From: Aeromicrobium chenweiae | GTDB taxonomy: Bacteria > Actinomycetota > Actinomycetes > Propionibacteriales > Nocardioidaceae | Direction of reading: 5' to 3' | Assembly (NCBI RefSeq): GCF_003065605.1 | Contig: NZ_CP026952.1 | Span: 310,001-374,000, forward strand | DNA length: 64,000 nucleotides | Shown: in pieces, positions 18,215 to 25,673 of the stretch | Layout of the letters: every line of letters starts with the position of its first letter | How positions within the stretch are numbered: position 1 is the stretch's first letter | Program-made: the position numbers and the translations under genes | Notes under the pieces: generated by a model | Database searches by the model: none | Seen by the model: only the letters and a program-made list of their open reading frames with translations | What the model was told of the DNA's origin: nothing

Positions 18215-18220
18215 TAGACT
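18215..18220 (+). promoter_or_regulatory. -10 element TAGACT of tRNA-Thr
   Basis: TAGACT lies 38 bases before the mature 5' end of tRNA-Thr. No clear -35 hexamer is seen at the usual distance. Confidence 0.5.
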
Positions 18221-18258
18221 CTCCTCTTGGTTCGGCGGGCGATCCCCGGCGGACCATG

Positions 18259-18334
18259 GCCGCCTTAGCTCAGTCGGTAGAGCGTTTCACTCGTAATGAA
18301 AAGGTCGTCGGTTCGATTCCGACAGGCGGCTCCA
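18259..18334 (+). tRNA. tRNA-Thr(CGT)
   Basis: A complete 76-base cloverleaf with encoded CCA. The acceptor stem pairs GCCGCCT (18259-18265) with AGGCGGC (18324-18330). The anticodon arm is TTTCA-CTCGTAA-TGAAA, giving anticodon CGT that reads ACG. The T arm contains GGTTCGATTCC. Discriminator base T at 18331 precedes CCA at 18332-18334. An accessory gene block begins after it. Confidence 0.97.
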
Positions 18335-18336
18335 CC

Positions 18337-18362
18337 GCAGGTCCGTGACCTGCACTTTCTTC
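18337..18362 (+). terminator. Intrinsic terminator of tRNA-Thr
   Basis: GCAGGTC (18337-18343) and GACCTGC (18347-18353) form a seven-pair hairpin with a CGT loop, followed by the pyrimidine-rich ACTTTCTTCT. Confidence 0.75.
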
Positions 18363-18587
18363 TGCTGCGCCGGCGGGCTGTAGCCGGCAGAGGTTTGTGC
18401 GCACACAATGCGCACTCATTCGGGACAAGACCCCACTTGGCGCAGACACTCGTTCTGCCGTCACTCCGATAGTCCGTCCTCCGCGAGGGCGTCACGCGTC
18501 ATTCGGCACGTGGAGCCTGTGGATCGCGCTGCGAGTCCTTGCTCCAGCCACGCGACATGCCGGTCGACGTGCGCTCTCAGGGAGGGT
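18363..18587. other. Non-coding stretch between tRNA terminator and tetR-type gene
   Basis: About 225 bases with no convincing gene. A short inverted repeat GTGCGC/GCGCAC lies at 18397-18415. Base composition is less extreme than in the core. I see no duplicate of the tRNA 3' end here. Confidence 0.5.
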
Positions 18588-19172
18588 CTACGAGCCGAGC
18601 AGCAGTGCCTTCGCTGCGGAAGACACGCGGTCTGAGAGTTCTGTTCCGGCGGTGGCTCTGGACAAGGTGAGCGCTCCGACGAGGATGAGCAGGGACTGGA
18701 GTCGTTCCTGCTCCGATTCTGCCGTGCTTGCTTCGTCCTGGAACGGCTTGAGCGCCTCCAGAGTCTGGGCGAGCCCGTGGATGTAGGCGTTGCGGATCGC
18801 GCTTCCGTCGCCGGCGCGGGCCGACTCCGTGGCCAGAGCTGTGTTCGCACATCCCCCCGCCCGGTCCTCGCGGTGCTCGCGTGAGAGATAGGCCCGGACG
18901 AGGTTGTCCCAGGCGTCATTCTTGTTCGTCGACGATTCCAGGACATCCTGCATGACGCCGATGAGCTCGGAGAAGGCTTCCTCTGCGGCGAGGTTCATCA
19001 GCTCATCCTTCGACGAGAAGTGCTTGTAGAAGCCGCCGTGCGTCAATCCGACCTCGCCCATCACCTTCTGAACGCTGATCGCCGAGTCCCCTTGCTCCCG
19101 AAGGAGCCGCGAGGCGGCACCGATGATCTCTCGCCGGTGCTTTGCAGTCTCACTACGAGATGACTTGGCCAT
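18588..19172 (-). CDS. TetR family transcriptional repressor
   Basis: 194-residue regulator. The N-terminal helix-turn-helix runs through RREIIGAASRLLREQGDSAI, VQKVMGEVGLTHGGFYKHFS and SKDELMNLAAEEAF, which is close to the TetR subgroup with a C-terminal domain sensing small hydrophobic ligands (VRAYLSREHREDRAGGC). The frame is open to 19298, but the ATG at 19172 has AAAGGAC seven bases upstream and begins normally. It is divergent from the DUF1330 gene and probably represses both it and itself from the shared promoter region. Confidence 0.9.
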   Translation of the reverse strand: MAKSSRSETAKHRREIIGAASRLLREQGDSAISVQKVMGEVGLTHGGFYKHFSSKDELMNLAAEEAFSELIGVMQDVLESSTNKNDAWDNLVRAYLSREHREDRAGGCANTALATESARAGDGSAIRNAYIHGLAQTLEALKPFQDEASTAESEQERLQSLLILVGALTLSRATAGTELSDRVSSAAKALLLGS

Positions 19173-19187
19173 GTGAACCGTCCTTTC

Positions 19188-19259
19188 GATGTTCAGATTA
19201 CACCCATCATCCAACTTGAACCTGAGGAATAAGGCAGTTAGATTACGAACAACATCTAA
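19188..19259. promoter_or_regulatory. TetR-gene/DUF1330 divergent promoters and operator
   Basis: On the plus strand TTGAAC (19216-19221) and TAGATT (19239-19244) are 17 bases apart, a good promoter for the DUF1330 gene. TTAGAT (19238-19243) and ATCTAA (19254-19259) form an inverted repeat across that -10. A related site, GATGTT then AGATTAC at 19188-19201, covers TAATCT (minus strand, 19195-19200), the likely -10 of the TetR gene; AGATTAC and GATGTT/AACATC recur in both sites. This fits auto- and cross-repression by the TetR protein. Confidence 0.6.
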
Positions 19260-19274
19260 AAGAAGGGTTGACCC

Positions 19275-19634
19275 ATGTCGACATATCTCATCAACCACCT
19301 CCGCATCCCCGGTGGCGTTCCGAACGAGCAGGGGCTGACTTACCTCGAGCAGGTCGAGGCAACCGTCGTTCCCTTCGGCGGCCGCTGGCTCGCTCAGGGG
19401 GCGCCGGACGTCGTCAAGGAGGGCAGCTGGGACGGCGCCGTCGTCCTCATGGAGTTCCCCGATCGTGACGCGGCGGAGGGGTGGTACGCCTCAGAGGCGT
19501 ACCAGCACATCCTGCCGCTGCGGGTCGGGAGCTCCATCTCGGACCTCGTCTTCATCGACCAGCTCCCTGACGAGTTCACCGTCAAGGGCTTCGCCGGCGA
19601 TGTCCGCGCGGCGCTCAACGCCGCGGCCGCGTAG
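19275..19634 (+). CDS. DUF1330 (YciI-like dimeric alpha-beta barrel) protein
   Basis: 119-residue cytoplasmic protein. The segment VVLMEFPDRDAAEGWYASEAYQ followed by ILPLRVGSSISDLVFID is the DUF1330 signature; the fold is a small ferredoxin-like dimer. Function of the family is unknown; members often sit beside TetR regulators and may bind or convert small reactive molecules. GAAGGG at 19262-19267 precedes the ATG by seven bases. It is the presumed target of the divergent TetR regulator. Confidence 0.88.
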   Translation: MSTYLINHLRIPGGVPNEQGLTYLEQVEATVVPFGGRWLAQGAPDVVKEGSWDGAVVLMEFPDRDAAEGWYASEAYQHILPLRVGSSISDLVFIDQLPDEFTVKGFAGDVRAALNAAAA

Positions 19635-19879
19635 GCCCGTTGCTTCAAGGGTCAGCCGTCCGAGCTCAAGGTGAACACGGCGGGACCGTTGCACTCGCAC
19701 CGCCAGGGGGCGGAGGGATCTCTGCCCCCTGACAGTGGGCACCCCTCTCGCAGCTTTCGAGCCGCCGGGGATATGAAGGCGGCTCGATCGCCCGCGCTCA
19801 GCGGTAGATCTGTTCGCGTTCTCGCCGGGGGGCATGGTGCCGGCAGCACAGGCATCGCCGCTTGTTGACGGTCCGATGG
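19635..19879. other. Intergenic stretch with terminator-like hairpin
   Basis: No gene is supported in these 245 bases between the converging DUF1330 and Rrf2 genes. CAGGGGGC at 19704-19711 pairs with GCCCCCTG at 19724-19731, and inner GAG/CTC can extend the stem, making a likely hairpin terminator. Confidence 0.5.
19704..19731. terminator. Probable hairpin terminator after DUF1330 gene
   Basis: Eight perfect GC-rich pairs (19704-19711 with 19724-19731) enclosing a 12-base loop that can add three more pairs. There is no T-run, as is common for actinobacterial hairpins. Confidence 0.5.
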
Positions 19880-20341
19880 TCAGGGCGTAGCGGGGTTTGC
19901 CACGGTGTAGTTGGACGCCGCGAGCGTCGCATCCAAAGATGCCGCGAGTGTGACTGTGGCCAGCTGTTCGTCGGCTGCGCGCTCTGCTTCGCGGTAGACC
20001 TCGGTGAGAGTGGGCCTGATGCTGCGGCCGATCGGGCAGTTCTCGGACGGTGGCGAGGAGTGCAAGCCGAACAACGGCCCGTCATCGAGGGCGCGCCGCA
20101 CGTCGGCAACGGTGATGTCCTCGGCGGGGCGGGTGAGCGCCCAACCAGCGTTCGCACCGCGCCGTGACACGACCAGTCCTGCATCCCTGAGTCGACTCAG
20201 CAGCCTACGGATGACCACGGGGTTCGTCTTCGCGCTGCCCGCGATGCCGTCTGACGTCGCCGGGCCCTTGCCTTGTCGGGCGTGGAGCTCGATCCATTCC
20301 AGCGAGTGGATTGCGAGTGTCAATCGGGAGTTCGCGCTCAC
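19880..20341 (-). CDS. Rrf2 family transcriptional regulator
   Basis: 153-residue winged-helix regulator. The start SANSRLTLAIHSLEWIELHA and the DNA-binding helix KTNPVVIRRLLSRLRDAGLV are characteristic, followed by the wing SRRGANAGWALTRPAEDITV. Only one cysteine (in ENCPIG) lies in the region where Fe-S members such as IscR have three, so it probably does not bind a cluster but might use a single thiol. The GTG overlaps the TGA of the upstream hydrolase (GTGA), so regulator and hydrolase form one coupled operon, likely autorepressed at the palindrome at 21228-21254. Confidence 0.9.
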   Translation of the reverse strand: MSANSRLTLAIHSLEWIELHARQGKGPATSDGIAGSAKTNPVVIRRLLSRLRDAGLVVSRRGANAGWALTRPAEDITVADVRRALDDGPLFGLHSSPPSENCPIGRSIRPTLTEVYREAERAADEQLATVTLAASLDATLAASNYTVANPATP

Positions 20342-21201
20342 GCGATCTGTCCGGCGGTCGGCGCCCCTTTGATGAGTTTCGCCGCGCCCCACGCTGAACC
20401 GACGTTCGTTCGTCCCGGCTGCTTGACGAGCAGCTGCCGGTAGAAGTCGAGGGCATCTGCCGAGGTCCCTGCTATCTCGTCCACGTCCCGAAGATACGTG
20501 ATGGTCGCGTCGATATCGGCCGGGGAATCGCCGTTCTGCGGCTGCTTGTGTCCGCTGACCACGAACCGCGGGTGGAGCTCCTTCAGCCGTGGCAACGCGG
20601 TGATCCAGTTCTGCCGAGTCTCCGGGGTCGTCTCGACAAGGTAGGCATACGTGGCGTTGTAGACCACGTCGCCGCCAACGATCAAGCCGAGGCCGGGCAC
20701 CCACAGGCAGGTACTTCCCTCTACGTCGGTGTGGCCCGCCTCGATCACCCTCAGCTCGTTACCCTCGAGGTCGAAGCGATCGCTGTCCAGGGCTTCCGGG
20801 AACTCGACCGGAGGAATCTGGCCAGGGAACAGTTTTTCCCAGAACCCGGCGAGGTACGCAGGCTCCGCCTGGACGCGCAATTCGGCGATCGTTCCCTCCG
20901 TGGCCAGGATGCGAGCATCCGGGAACGCAGCGCGCAACGCCCCGATGCCGAACGCGTGGTCACCGTGACCGTGCGTGAGATACACCGCCGCGAGGTTTCT
21001 GTCGTGCGCGCGGACCCACTCAATGAGGCGTTCGTTTTGCTCGACCGTTGTGAAGGTGTCGACCAGGACCGCGTCGCGCTCGCCCCAGATCAGCGTGGAG
21101 CTGTTCGCCACCCAACGTAGGTCGTTGTCGCCTTCCGGCAGATCTCGGGTGACGCCGTCGCGGCGTTCGGTCTTCACTTCGTAGTGCAGGTCGCTCGTCA
21201 T
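20338..21201 (-). CDS. MBL-fold metallo-hydrolase
   Basis: Metallo-beta-lactamase-fold hydrolase of 287 residues. The metal-binding motif is YLTHGHGDHAFG near residue 80; further ligands come from EAGHTDVEGST and the C-terminal FVVSGHKQPQNGD. It lacks a signal peptide and is cytoplasmic. Homologues beside Rrf2-type or QsrR-like regulators degrade small metabolites or quorum signals, but the substrate here cannot be assigned. AGGGA eight bases before the ATG supports the start. First gene of the operon with the Rrf2 regulator. Confidence 0.9.
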   Translation of the reverse strand: MTSDLHYEVKTERRDGVTRDLPEGDNDLRWVANSSTLIWGERDAVLVDTFTTVEQNERLIEWVRAHDRNLAAVYLTHGHGDHAFGIGALRAAFPDARILATEGTIAELRVQAEPAYLAGFWEKLFPGQIPPVEFPEALDSDRFDLEGNELRVIEAGHTDVEGSTCLWVPGLGLIVGGDVVYNATYAYLVETTPETRQNWITALPRLKELHPRFVVSGHKQPQNGDSPADIDATITYLRDVDEIAGTSADALDFYRQLLVKQPGRTNVGSAWGAAKLIKGAPTAGQIA

Positions 21202-21227
21202 CAGATCATTCCCTTTCGTCGGCAAAT

Positions 21228-21258
21228 TCAATGTAACTGATATGGTTACATTGATCAA
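21228..21258 (-). promoter_or_regulatory. Promoter of MBL-Rrf2 operon overlapped by 27-bp palindrome
   Basis: On the minus strand TTGATC (21258-21253) and TACATT (21235-21230) are 17 bases apart, a strong promoter. Exactly over it lie two perfect 10-bp arms, TCAATGTAAC (21228-21237) and GTTACATTGA (21245-21254), around a seven-base centre. Binding there would block polymerase. The Rrf2 protein encoded in the operon is the obvious candidate. Confidence 0.75.
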
Positions 21259-21362
21259 GGTCGACGGGGTCACTGCCGCCGCAACCTTGTGCGGCAACCG
21301 CTTCAGGCCGCGATCGCCGGAGCAGCGGCTCGCGGGCGACCGTGAGACTGACGTCGTACCGG

Positions 21363-22574
21363 TCAGCGAGCTCCTGTGTCTTCAGCGGCTCCTCGCCGGC
21401 TCAGCGCGGTGGCAGCGACGATCGCGAGCGCCGCGGCCGCCAGGGCCGTTCCGGCGACCGCCGGCCCGCGCACCCCCAACCCCGTGGACAACGCCAGCCC
21501 GCCGAGCAGTGGCCCGATCATGTTGCCGACGTTGAACGCCGACACGCTCAACGACGACGCGAGGGTCGGTGCCTGCCCGGCGAGGTGCAGGGCCTGGGAC
21601 GTGAGAACAGGCGCGACGACGAAGGCGCTGGTGCCGAGGACGACCACCAGAGGGACGACGAGCCAAGGCGTGCCGGGACCGAAGCCCAGCAGCGCCAGAA
21701 CGGCGACTGTGACAGTGATCGCCGTCAGTGGTGTGGCCGTGGGCCGGGCATCGCCGAATTGGCCACCGAGCACCGTGCCGACGAACGCGCCGATCCCGAA
21801 TCCGATCAGGACCGCCGGCACTACTGCTTCCGGTAGCCCGCTGCGCTCGGTCAGCAAGGGAGACACGTAGTTGAAGGCCGCGAAGACCGCCCCCTGGGCG
21901 AAGGCGGCCGTCGCGTAGACCGCCCACAAGCGGGGCCGGCGAAGAGCGCGCACCTCATCGCCCAGCGACGGCGACGTCTTCTCGGACTGCTGGGGCACCT
22001 GGAGAGAGACCGCCACGGCCAGGGCGAGCGACAGCCCGGCGAGCGCCCAGAACGGCCCACGCCATCCCAGCTGTGAGCCTGCATAGGAGCCCAGGGGGAC
22101 GCCCGCGACGTTCGCGACGGTCAGGCCGCCCACCAAGACGCCGAGCGCCTTGGCCTGATGCGTGCGAGGCACCGCCTGGGTCACTACTACCGCTCCCACC
22201 GCCCAGTAGGCGCCGGTGGCGAACGCAGCGGTCACCCGCACCACCAGCAGCAGGGGGAAGTCAGAGGTCACCGCGGCAATGACGTGACTGATCGCGAACA
22301 CCACCAGCGCGACGACCAGGGTGGTGCGACGAGGGAGCCGCATGGTCACGACGGTCATCGTCGGCGCTCCCACCACCATGCCCAGCGCGAACGCGGAGAC
22401 GAGCAGACCGGCCTGCGGCAACCCGACGTCGAGGTCGGCCGCCATCTGGGGCAGGAGCCCGGCGAGCATGAACTCGCTCGTACCGAGAAGGAAGATGCCG
22501 AGCGAGACCAGCCACACCACGGCGGGCAGCCGGACGCTCCCGACCGTTTCCTCCGCCTTGCGTGTTCGGGTCAC
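21363..22574 (-). CDS. MFS efflux transporter (DHA1, AraJ/Cmx-like)
   Basis: 403-residue drug/proton antiporter-type permease. After WLVSLGIFLLGTSEFMLAGL comes the family DHA1 pattern LVSAFALGMVVGAPTM and the loop RLPRRTTLV; twelve hydrophobic segments follow. Closest in style to chloramphenicol (Cmx/CmrA) and purine/arabinose-type exporters (AraJ, YdhP). A much longer open frame reaches 23474, but only the GTG at 22574, overlapping the crotonase stop as GTGA, gives a proper MFS start. It is the second gene of the operon divergent from hxlR. Confidence 0.88.
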   Translation of the reverse strand: MTRTRKAEETVGSVRLPAVVWLVSLGIFLLGTSEFMLAGLLPQMAADLDVGLPQAGLLVSAFALGMVVGAPTMTVVTMRLPRRTTLVVALVVFAISHVIAAVTSDFPLLLVVRVTAAFATGAYWAVGAVVVTQAVPRTHQAKALGVLVGGLTVANVAGVPLGSYAGSQLGWRGPFWALAGLSLALAVAVSLQVPQQSEKTSPSLGDEVRALRRPRLWAVYATAAFAQGAVFAAFNYVSPLLTERSGLPEAVVPAVLIGFGIGAFVGTVLGGQFGDARPTATPLTAITVTVAVLALLGFGPGTPWLVVPLVVVLGTSAFVVAPVLTSQALHLAGQAPTLASSLSVSAFNVGNMIGPLLGGLALSTGLGVRGPAVAGTALAAAALAIVAATALSRRGAAEDTGAR

Positions 22575-23416
22575 CGGGCGAGGTTTGCGCGCAGGACCTC
22601 TTCGAGGTTCAGCTCGACCTCGCGCGTGTGAACCCCGGCTGCGAGGGCTGCCCGAGCAAGCTCTCCGGACGCCGGCGTGAACGTCTCGCCGAGCAGGCGG
22701 TCTTCCGCGCGCAGTGCGTCCTCGAGCGGGCCGCCTGCCGCGTCGACTGCTTCGGTGGCCGCGGCGCGGACACCGGCGGGCAGAGTCGCGATGGTCATGG
22801 CGACCCACTCGACATAGTCGTCCAGCTCTGCGGCGGGCAGAGCTCGGTTCACCCATCCCCAACGCTCGGCAGTCGCCGCGTCGACGAGCCCGCCTGTCAG
22901 CACGATCTCGAGGGCGCGAGCGCGCCCCACCAGGCGGGGCAGGTGGGCAGTTGCACCAGATCCGGGAACGATGCCGATCAGCGTCTCGAACTGGCTGAAC
23001 GCCGCTGTCTCCAGGGCCGCGAAGCGCAGATCCAGGCTGGAAGCCAGCTCGGAACCACCGCCACGAGCGAGTCCTGCCACTTTGGCGATGGTGGTCTGAG
23101 GCAGACGCCGCCAGCGTTCGTGGAGCCGCATCATCGGGCCCGTTCCGACAAGCGTCTCCTCGGCGATCGGCAGGGCGGCGTACGTCGCGGGGTCCTCCAC
23201 GAATGACAGGTCGCCGTGTGCCAGGAAGAACTCCGGATTGGCGCTCTGGACCACGATGACGTGCAGATCGGGATCGTTCTCGGCCGATGCAGCGACAGCG
23301 TCCAGGTCGAGCAACAGCTGAGCTGTCATCAGGTTGACGGGCGCAACATCGATCGAGACCCAGAGCACTCCGTCCTGGCGGTTGAGATGAAGGCTGGGCA
23401 GGGACTGTTCGGTCAT
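22571..23416 (-). CDS. Enoyl-CoA hydratase/isomerase (crotonase) family protein
   Basis: Crotonase-fold enzyme of 281 residues acting on CoA thioesters. The oxyanion-hole segments are FFLAHGDL and GLARGGGSELA; the downstream FSQFETLIGIVPGSGAT corresponds to the helix carrying catalytic acids in hydratases, with one glutamate present. The exact reaction is unknown; the pairing with an exporter and a HxlR regulator is unlike a beta-oxidation operon, so detoxification or a specialised pathway is possible. AAGGA precedes the ATG. Confidence 0.85.
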   Translation of the reverse strand: MTEQSLPSLHLNRQDGVLWVSIDVAPVNLMTAQLLLDLDAVAASAENDPDLHVIVVQSANPEFFLAHGDLSFVEDPATYAALPIAEETLVGTGPMMRLHERWRRLPQTTIAKVAGLARGGGSELASSLDLRFAALETAAFSQFETLIGIVPGSGATAHLPRLVGRARALEIVLTGGLVDAATAERWGWVNRALPAAELDDYVEWVAMTIATLPAGVRAAATEAVDAAGGPLEDALRAEDRLLGETFTPASGELARAALAAGVHTREVELNLEEVLRANLAR

Positions 23417-23487
23417 GAGAATCCTTGGAATTGAAGGTATCTCTGGTATACCTGGTACATGACAGGTACTTCAACGAAACCTGGTAT
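23417..23487. promoter_or_regulatory. Divergent control region with repeated GGTAT/C boxes (HxlR site)
   Basis: GGTA[TC] occurs at 23436, 23445, 23454, 23465 and 23483; the one at 23445-23452 is the perfect palindrome GGTATACC. TATACC (23447-23452) ends six bases before the hxlR-type ATG at 23459, so the palindrome overlaps a likely leaderless -10. The boxes cover both divergent promoters and the first codons of the regulator, fitting autorepression. Confidence 0.6.
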
Positions 23488-23860
23488 CCCCGATGAGCGG
23501 GTCGGTCGCGAGCCCATCGCCCGCCCGCAGTGCGAGCTGCTGGATCAGCTGATGGACAAGTGGGGTCAGATGCTGCTGGGCGCGTTGTGCCAGCAGCCGC
23601 GACGCTTCAACGAGCTCAAGAGAGAGCTCGACGGGATCACTCAGAAATCCCTCGCGCAGACGCTGCGACGATGGGAGCGCAACGGCCTGGTCGAGCGCCG
23701 GGTGCTGAACCAACGCCCCGTTGCTGTGGAGTACCGGATCACCCCGCTGGGTCGCTCGCTCGAGGAGCCCTTCTTGATCCTGCGCGCCTGGACCGCCGAT
23801 CACCTCGACGAAGTCGAACGACACAGGGCTGCATTCGACGACAACGGGGACGCTCTCTAG
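23459..23860 (+). CDS. HxlR family transcriptional regulator
   Basis: 133-residue MarR-like winged-helix regulator. The early cysteine in RPQCELLDQLMDKWGQMLLG, then RRFNELKRELDGITQKSLAQ and LRRWERNGLVERRVL followed by VAVEYRITPLGRSLEEP, is the HxlR pattern, in which a conserved N-terminal cysteine can sense reactive electrophiles. Divergent from the crotonase-MFS operon that it probably controls. The start is leaderless-like, with TATACC six bases upstream. Confidence 0.9.
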   Translation: MTGTSTKPGIPDERVGREPIARPQCELLDQLMDKWGQMLLGALCQQPRRFNELKRELDGITQKSLAQTLRRWERNGLVERRVLNQRPVAVEYRITPLGRSLEEPFLILRAWTADHLDEVERHRAAFDDNGDAL

Positions 23861-24064
23861 GCGGCGGCTCGCGTCAGCGGCCGGCGAGACACGTGTCGGC
23901 CCAGCCGCACACGCATGGCGCGGTGAGCCAGTCGCCTTTCCGGGCAGTGATGGGCGACCAGCGCACCGGGCCGCCCCGGCGGCGCGTCCGCGCCTCGACG
24001 GGGTGGTCGTGACCCGCCACGCGTCGTAGACTCTGGCCTCCGCTGCTGCCCACCAGGGGGTCTC
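23861..24064. other. Intergenic region before the flavoprotein oxidase
   Basis: 204 bases without a supported gene. GACACGTGTC, a perfect 10-bp palindrome, lies close after the hxlR stop. TAGACT at 24027-24032 may be the -10 of the oxidase gene, whose ATG is preceded by an AGGGGG purine tract. Confidence 0.45.
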
Positions 24065-25216
24065 ATGAAGGTGCCCGTCGCGGCGGACGTCGTGGTGATC
24101 GGCGGCGGCGTGATGGGGCTCAGCACCGCGTACCACCTGGCGCGAGCCGGCGTCGAGCGTGTCGTTCTGCTCGAGCGGGGTGCTCTGGGGGAGGGCTCGA
24201 CGTGCAAGGCCGCCGGTGGCGTGCGGGCGTTGTTCTCCGACGAGATCAACATCCGGCTTGGACAGCACAGTCTCGAGACCTTCGAGCGGTTCGGTGCCGA
24301 GTTCGACCAGGAGATCGACCTGCACCAGGTGGGCTACCTGCTGCTGGCCTCGGACGACGACTCGTTGGCCGCGTTCGAGCGCAACGCCGACCTGATGACA
24401 GCTCTTGGTCTCGAGGCGCACACGGTGGACGTGGCCGAGGCCGCCCGGTTGTCGCCGCTGATCTCGACCGACGGACTCGTGGGCGGGCTGTACTCCCCGC
24501 GAGACGGGCACTGCACCCCCGAGGCCGTGGTGCTCGGGTACGCCCGCGCCGCCCGCCGCGCCGGCGTCACGATCCTCACCGGCACGGCGGCGACCGGCAT
24601 CGACGTCGAGGACTCAGCAGTCACTGCGGTGCGCACGGACGCAGGTGTCATCTCCACGCCTTCGGTCGTCTGTGCTGCCGGCGCCTGGTCGAGGGAGGTC
24701 GCGGCGTGGGCCGGCGAGATGCTGCCGATCGAGCCGCTGCGCCGGCAGATCGTCGTCACGGAGCCGGTGGAGGGCCTCGATCCCGGGACGCCGTTCACGA
24801 TCGACTTCTCGTCGTCGTTCTACTTCCACGGTGAGGGTCGCGGCCTGCTCATGGGCGCGCCCGAGCGCAGCGACGCGTGGGGGTTCGACCAGTCGCGCGA
24901 CCCGGACTGGCTCGAGGACCTCGCGGAGTGCATGGAACGTCGCGTGCCGTCGCTGGCCGACATCGGGCTCCAGAGCGGATGGGCCGGGCTCTACGAGATG
25001 ACCCCGGACCACAACGCGGTGATCGGGAGGTCGGACGTCGTCAAGGGTTTCCTGTACGCAGCGGGCTTCTCCGGGCACGGGTTCCTGATGGGGCCGGCCG
25101 TCGGCGAGGTCATGAGAGACCTCCACCTCGGGCGGACGCCGTTCGTCGACGTCTCGCCGCTGCACGCCTCGAGGTTCCCGGCCGGTGCCGGACGCCCCGA
25201 GCTGAACATCGTCTGA
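24065..25216 (+). CDS. FAD-dependent oxidoreductase, DAO/sarcosine oxidase beta-like
   Basis: 383-residue flavoenzyme of the D-amino-acid-oxidase superfamily. The dinucleotide fold VVVIGGGVMGLSTAYHLA is at residues 10-27; LLERGALGEGSTCKAAGGVR continues the FAD site, and C-terminal MTPDHNAVIGRSD plus FLYAAGFSGHGFLMGPAVG closes it. This pattern matches sarcosine oxidase beta, dimethylglycine oxidase and related amine oxidases. No other subunits or one-carbon genes are nearby, so the substrate stays open. It appears to be a single-gene unit. Confidence 0.88.
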   Translation: MKVPVAADVVVIGGGVMGLSTAYHLARAGVERVVLLERGALGEGSTCKAAGGVRALFSDEINIRLGQHSLETFERFGAEFDQEIDLHQVGYLLLASDDDSLAAFERNADLMTALGLEAHTVDVAEAARLSPLISTDGLVGGLYSPRDGHCTPEAVVLGYARAARRAGVTILTGTAATGIDVEDSAVTAVRTDAGVISTPSVVCAAGAWSREVAAWAGEMLPIEPLRRQIVVTEPVEGLDPGTPFTIDFSSSFYFHGEGRGLLMGAPERSDAWGFDQSRDPDWLEDLAECMERRVPSLADIGLQSGWAGLYEMTPDHNAVIGRSDVVKGFLYAAGFSGHGFLMGPAVGEVMRDLHLGRTPFVDVSPLHASRFPAGAGRPELNIV

Positions 25217-25413
25217 GGGGCAGAAGGGGCGACGGAGACGTCCGGACCTGCGACAAATTGCGAAGAATTTCCTGCTGTCACGGCAGTGGAAACTCAGAGT
25301 TACCAAAAGTCGACTTTCTCAGGAGTGTTTAAGGATCAGGACCACGGGTACACGTTCTTTCGCCGTTGTGGCGACCTGCCCTTCTCGGGCAGGCCTTAAC
25401 GAAAGGACCGACC
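25217..25413. other. Leader region of the small membrane-protein genes
   Basis: 197 bases with no gene. It is locally AT-richer than the surroundings (25258-25335) and may hold a promoter. GCCTGCCC-type complementary segments at 25375-25395 (TGCCC/GGGCA around TTCTC) could form a short hairpin ahead of the ribosome site GAAAGGA at 25401-25407. Confidence 0.35.
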
Positions 25414-25614
25414 ATGTATTTCGGTGGATCCATCGCTCTCATCGCGATCGGCGCGATTTTCGCGTTCGCGGTCGAGGACCGTATCGACGGCGTCGACCTG
25501 ACGACCGTCGGCTACATCTGCATGGCTGCTGGTGCTCTGGGCATCATCCTCAGCCTCATCGTCAGCGGCCAGCGCTCGCGCGGCGCCCGCCGCGACGAGC
25601 TCCCGCCCCGCTGA
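25414..25614 (+). CDS. DUF6458 small membrane protein
   Basis: A 66-residue protein starting MYFGGSIALIAIGAIFAFAV, then a short acidic loop (EDRIDGVDL) and a second helix VGYICMAAGALGIILSLIV, ending in a basic tail. This is the DUF6458 pattern: two membrane helices with both ends probably inside. Function unknown; the family is common in Nocardioidaceae and relatives. GAAAGGA at 25401-25407 fixes the ATG; an in-frame start 48 bases earlier is not preferred. It pairs with a second tiny membrane protein. Confidence 0.85.
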   Translation: MYFGGSIALIAIGAIFAFAVEDRIDGVDLTTVGYICMAAGALGIILSLIVSGQRSRGARRDELPPR

Positions 25615-25673
25615 CCACCACTCGTAACACCCCGGGTGCCGCACCGTGTGGCGCCCTCATTGGAAGGAAAATC

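Noticed and set aside
18259..18334. tRNA-Thr as attachment site of an integrative element
   Set aside because: No integrase, no duplicate of the tRNA 3' end and no phage or conjugation genes are visible in the following block; kept only as an accessory-region finding.
21363..23474. 703-residue fusion of a long N-terminal extension with the MFS transporter
   Set aside because: The extra N-terminal part is antisense-like low-complexity sequence overlapping the crotonase gene in another frame; the MFS protein starts at the GTGA overlap at 22574.
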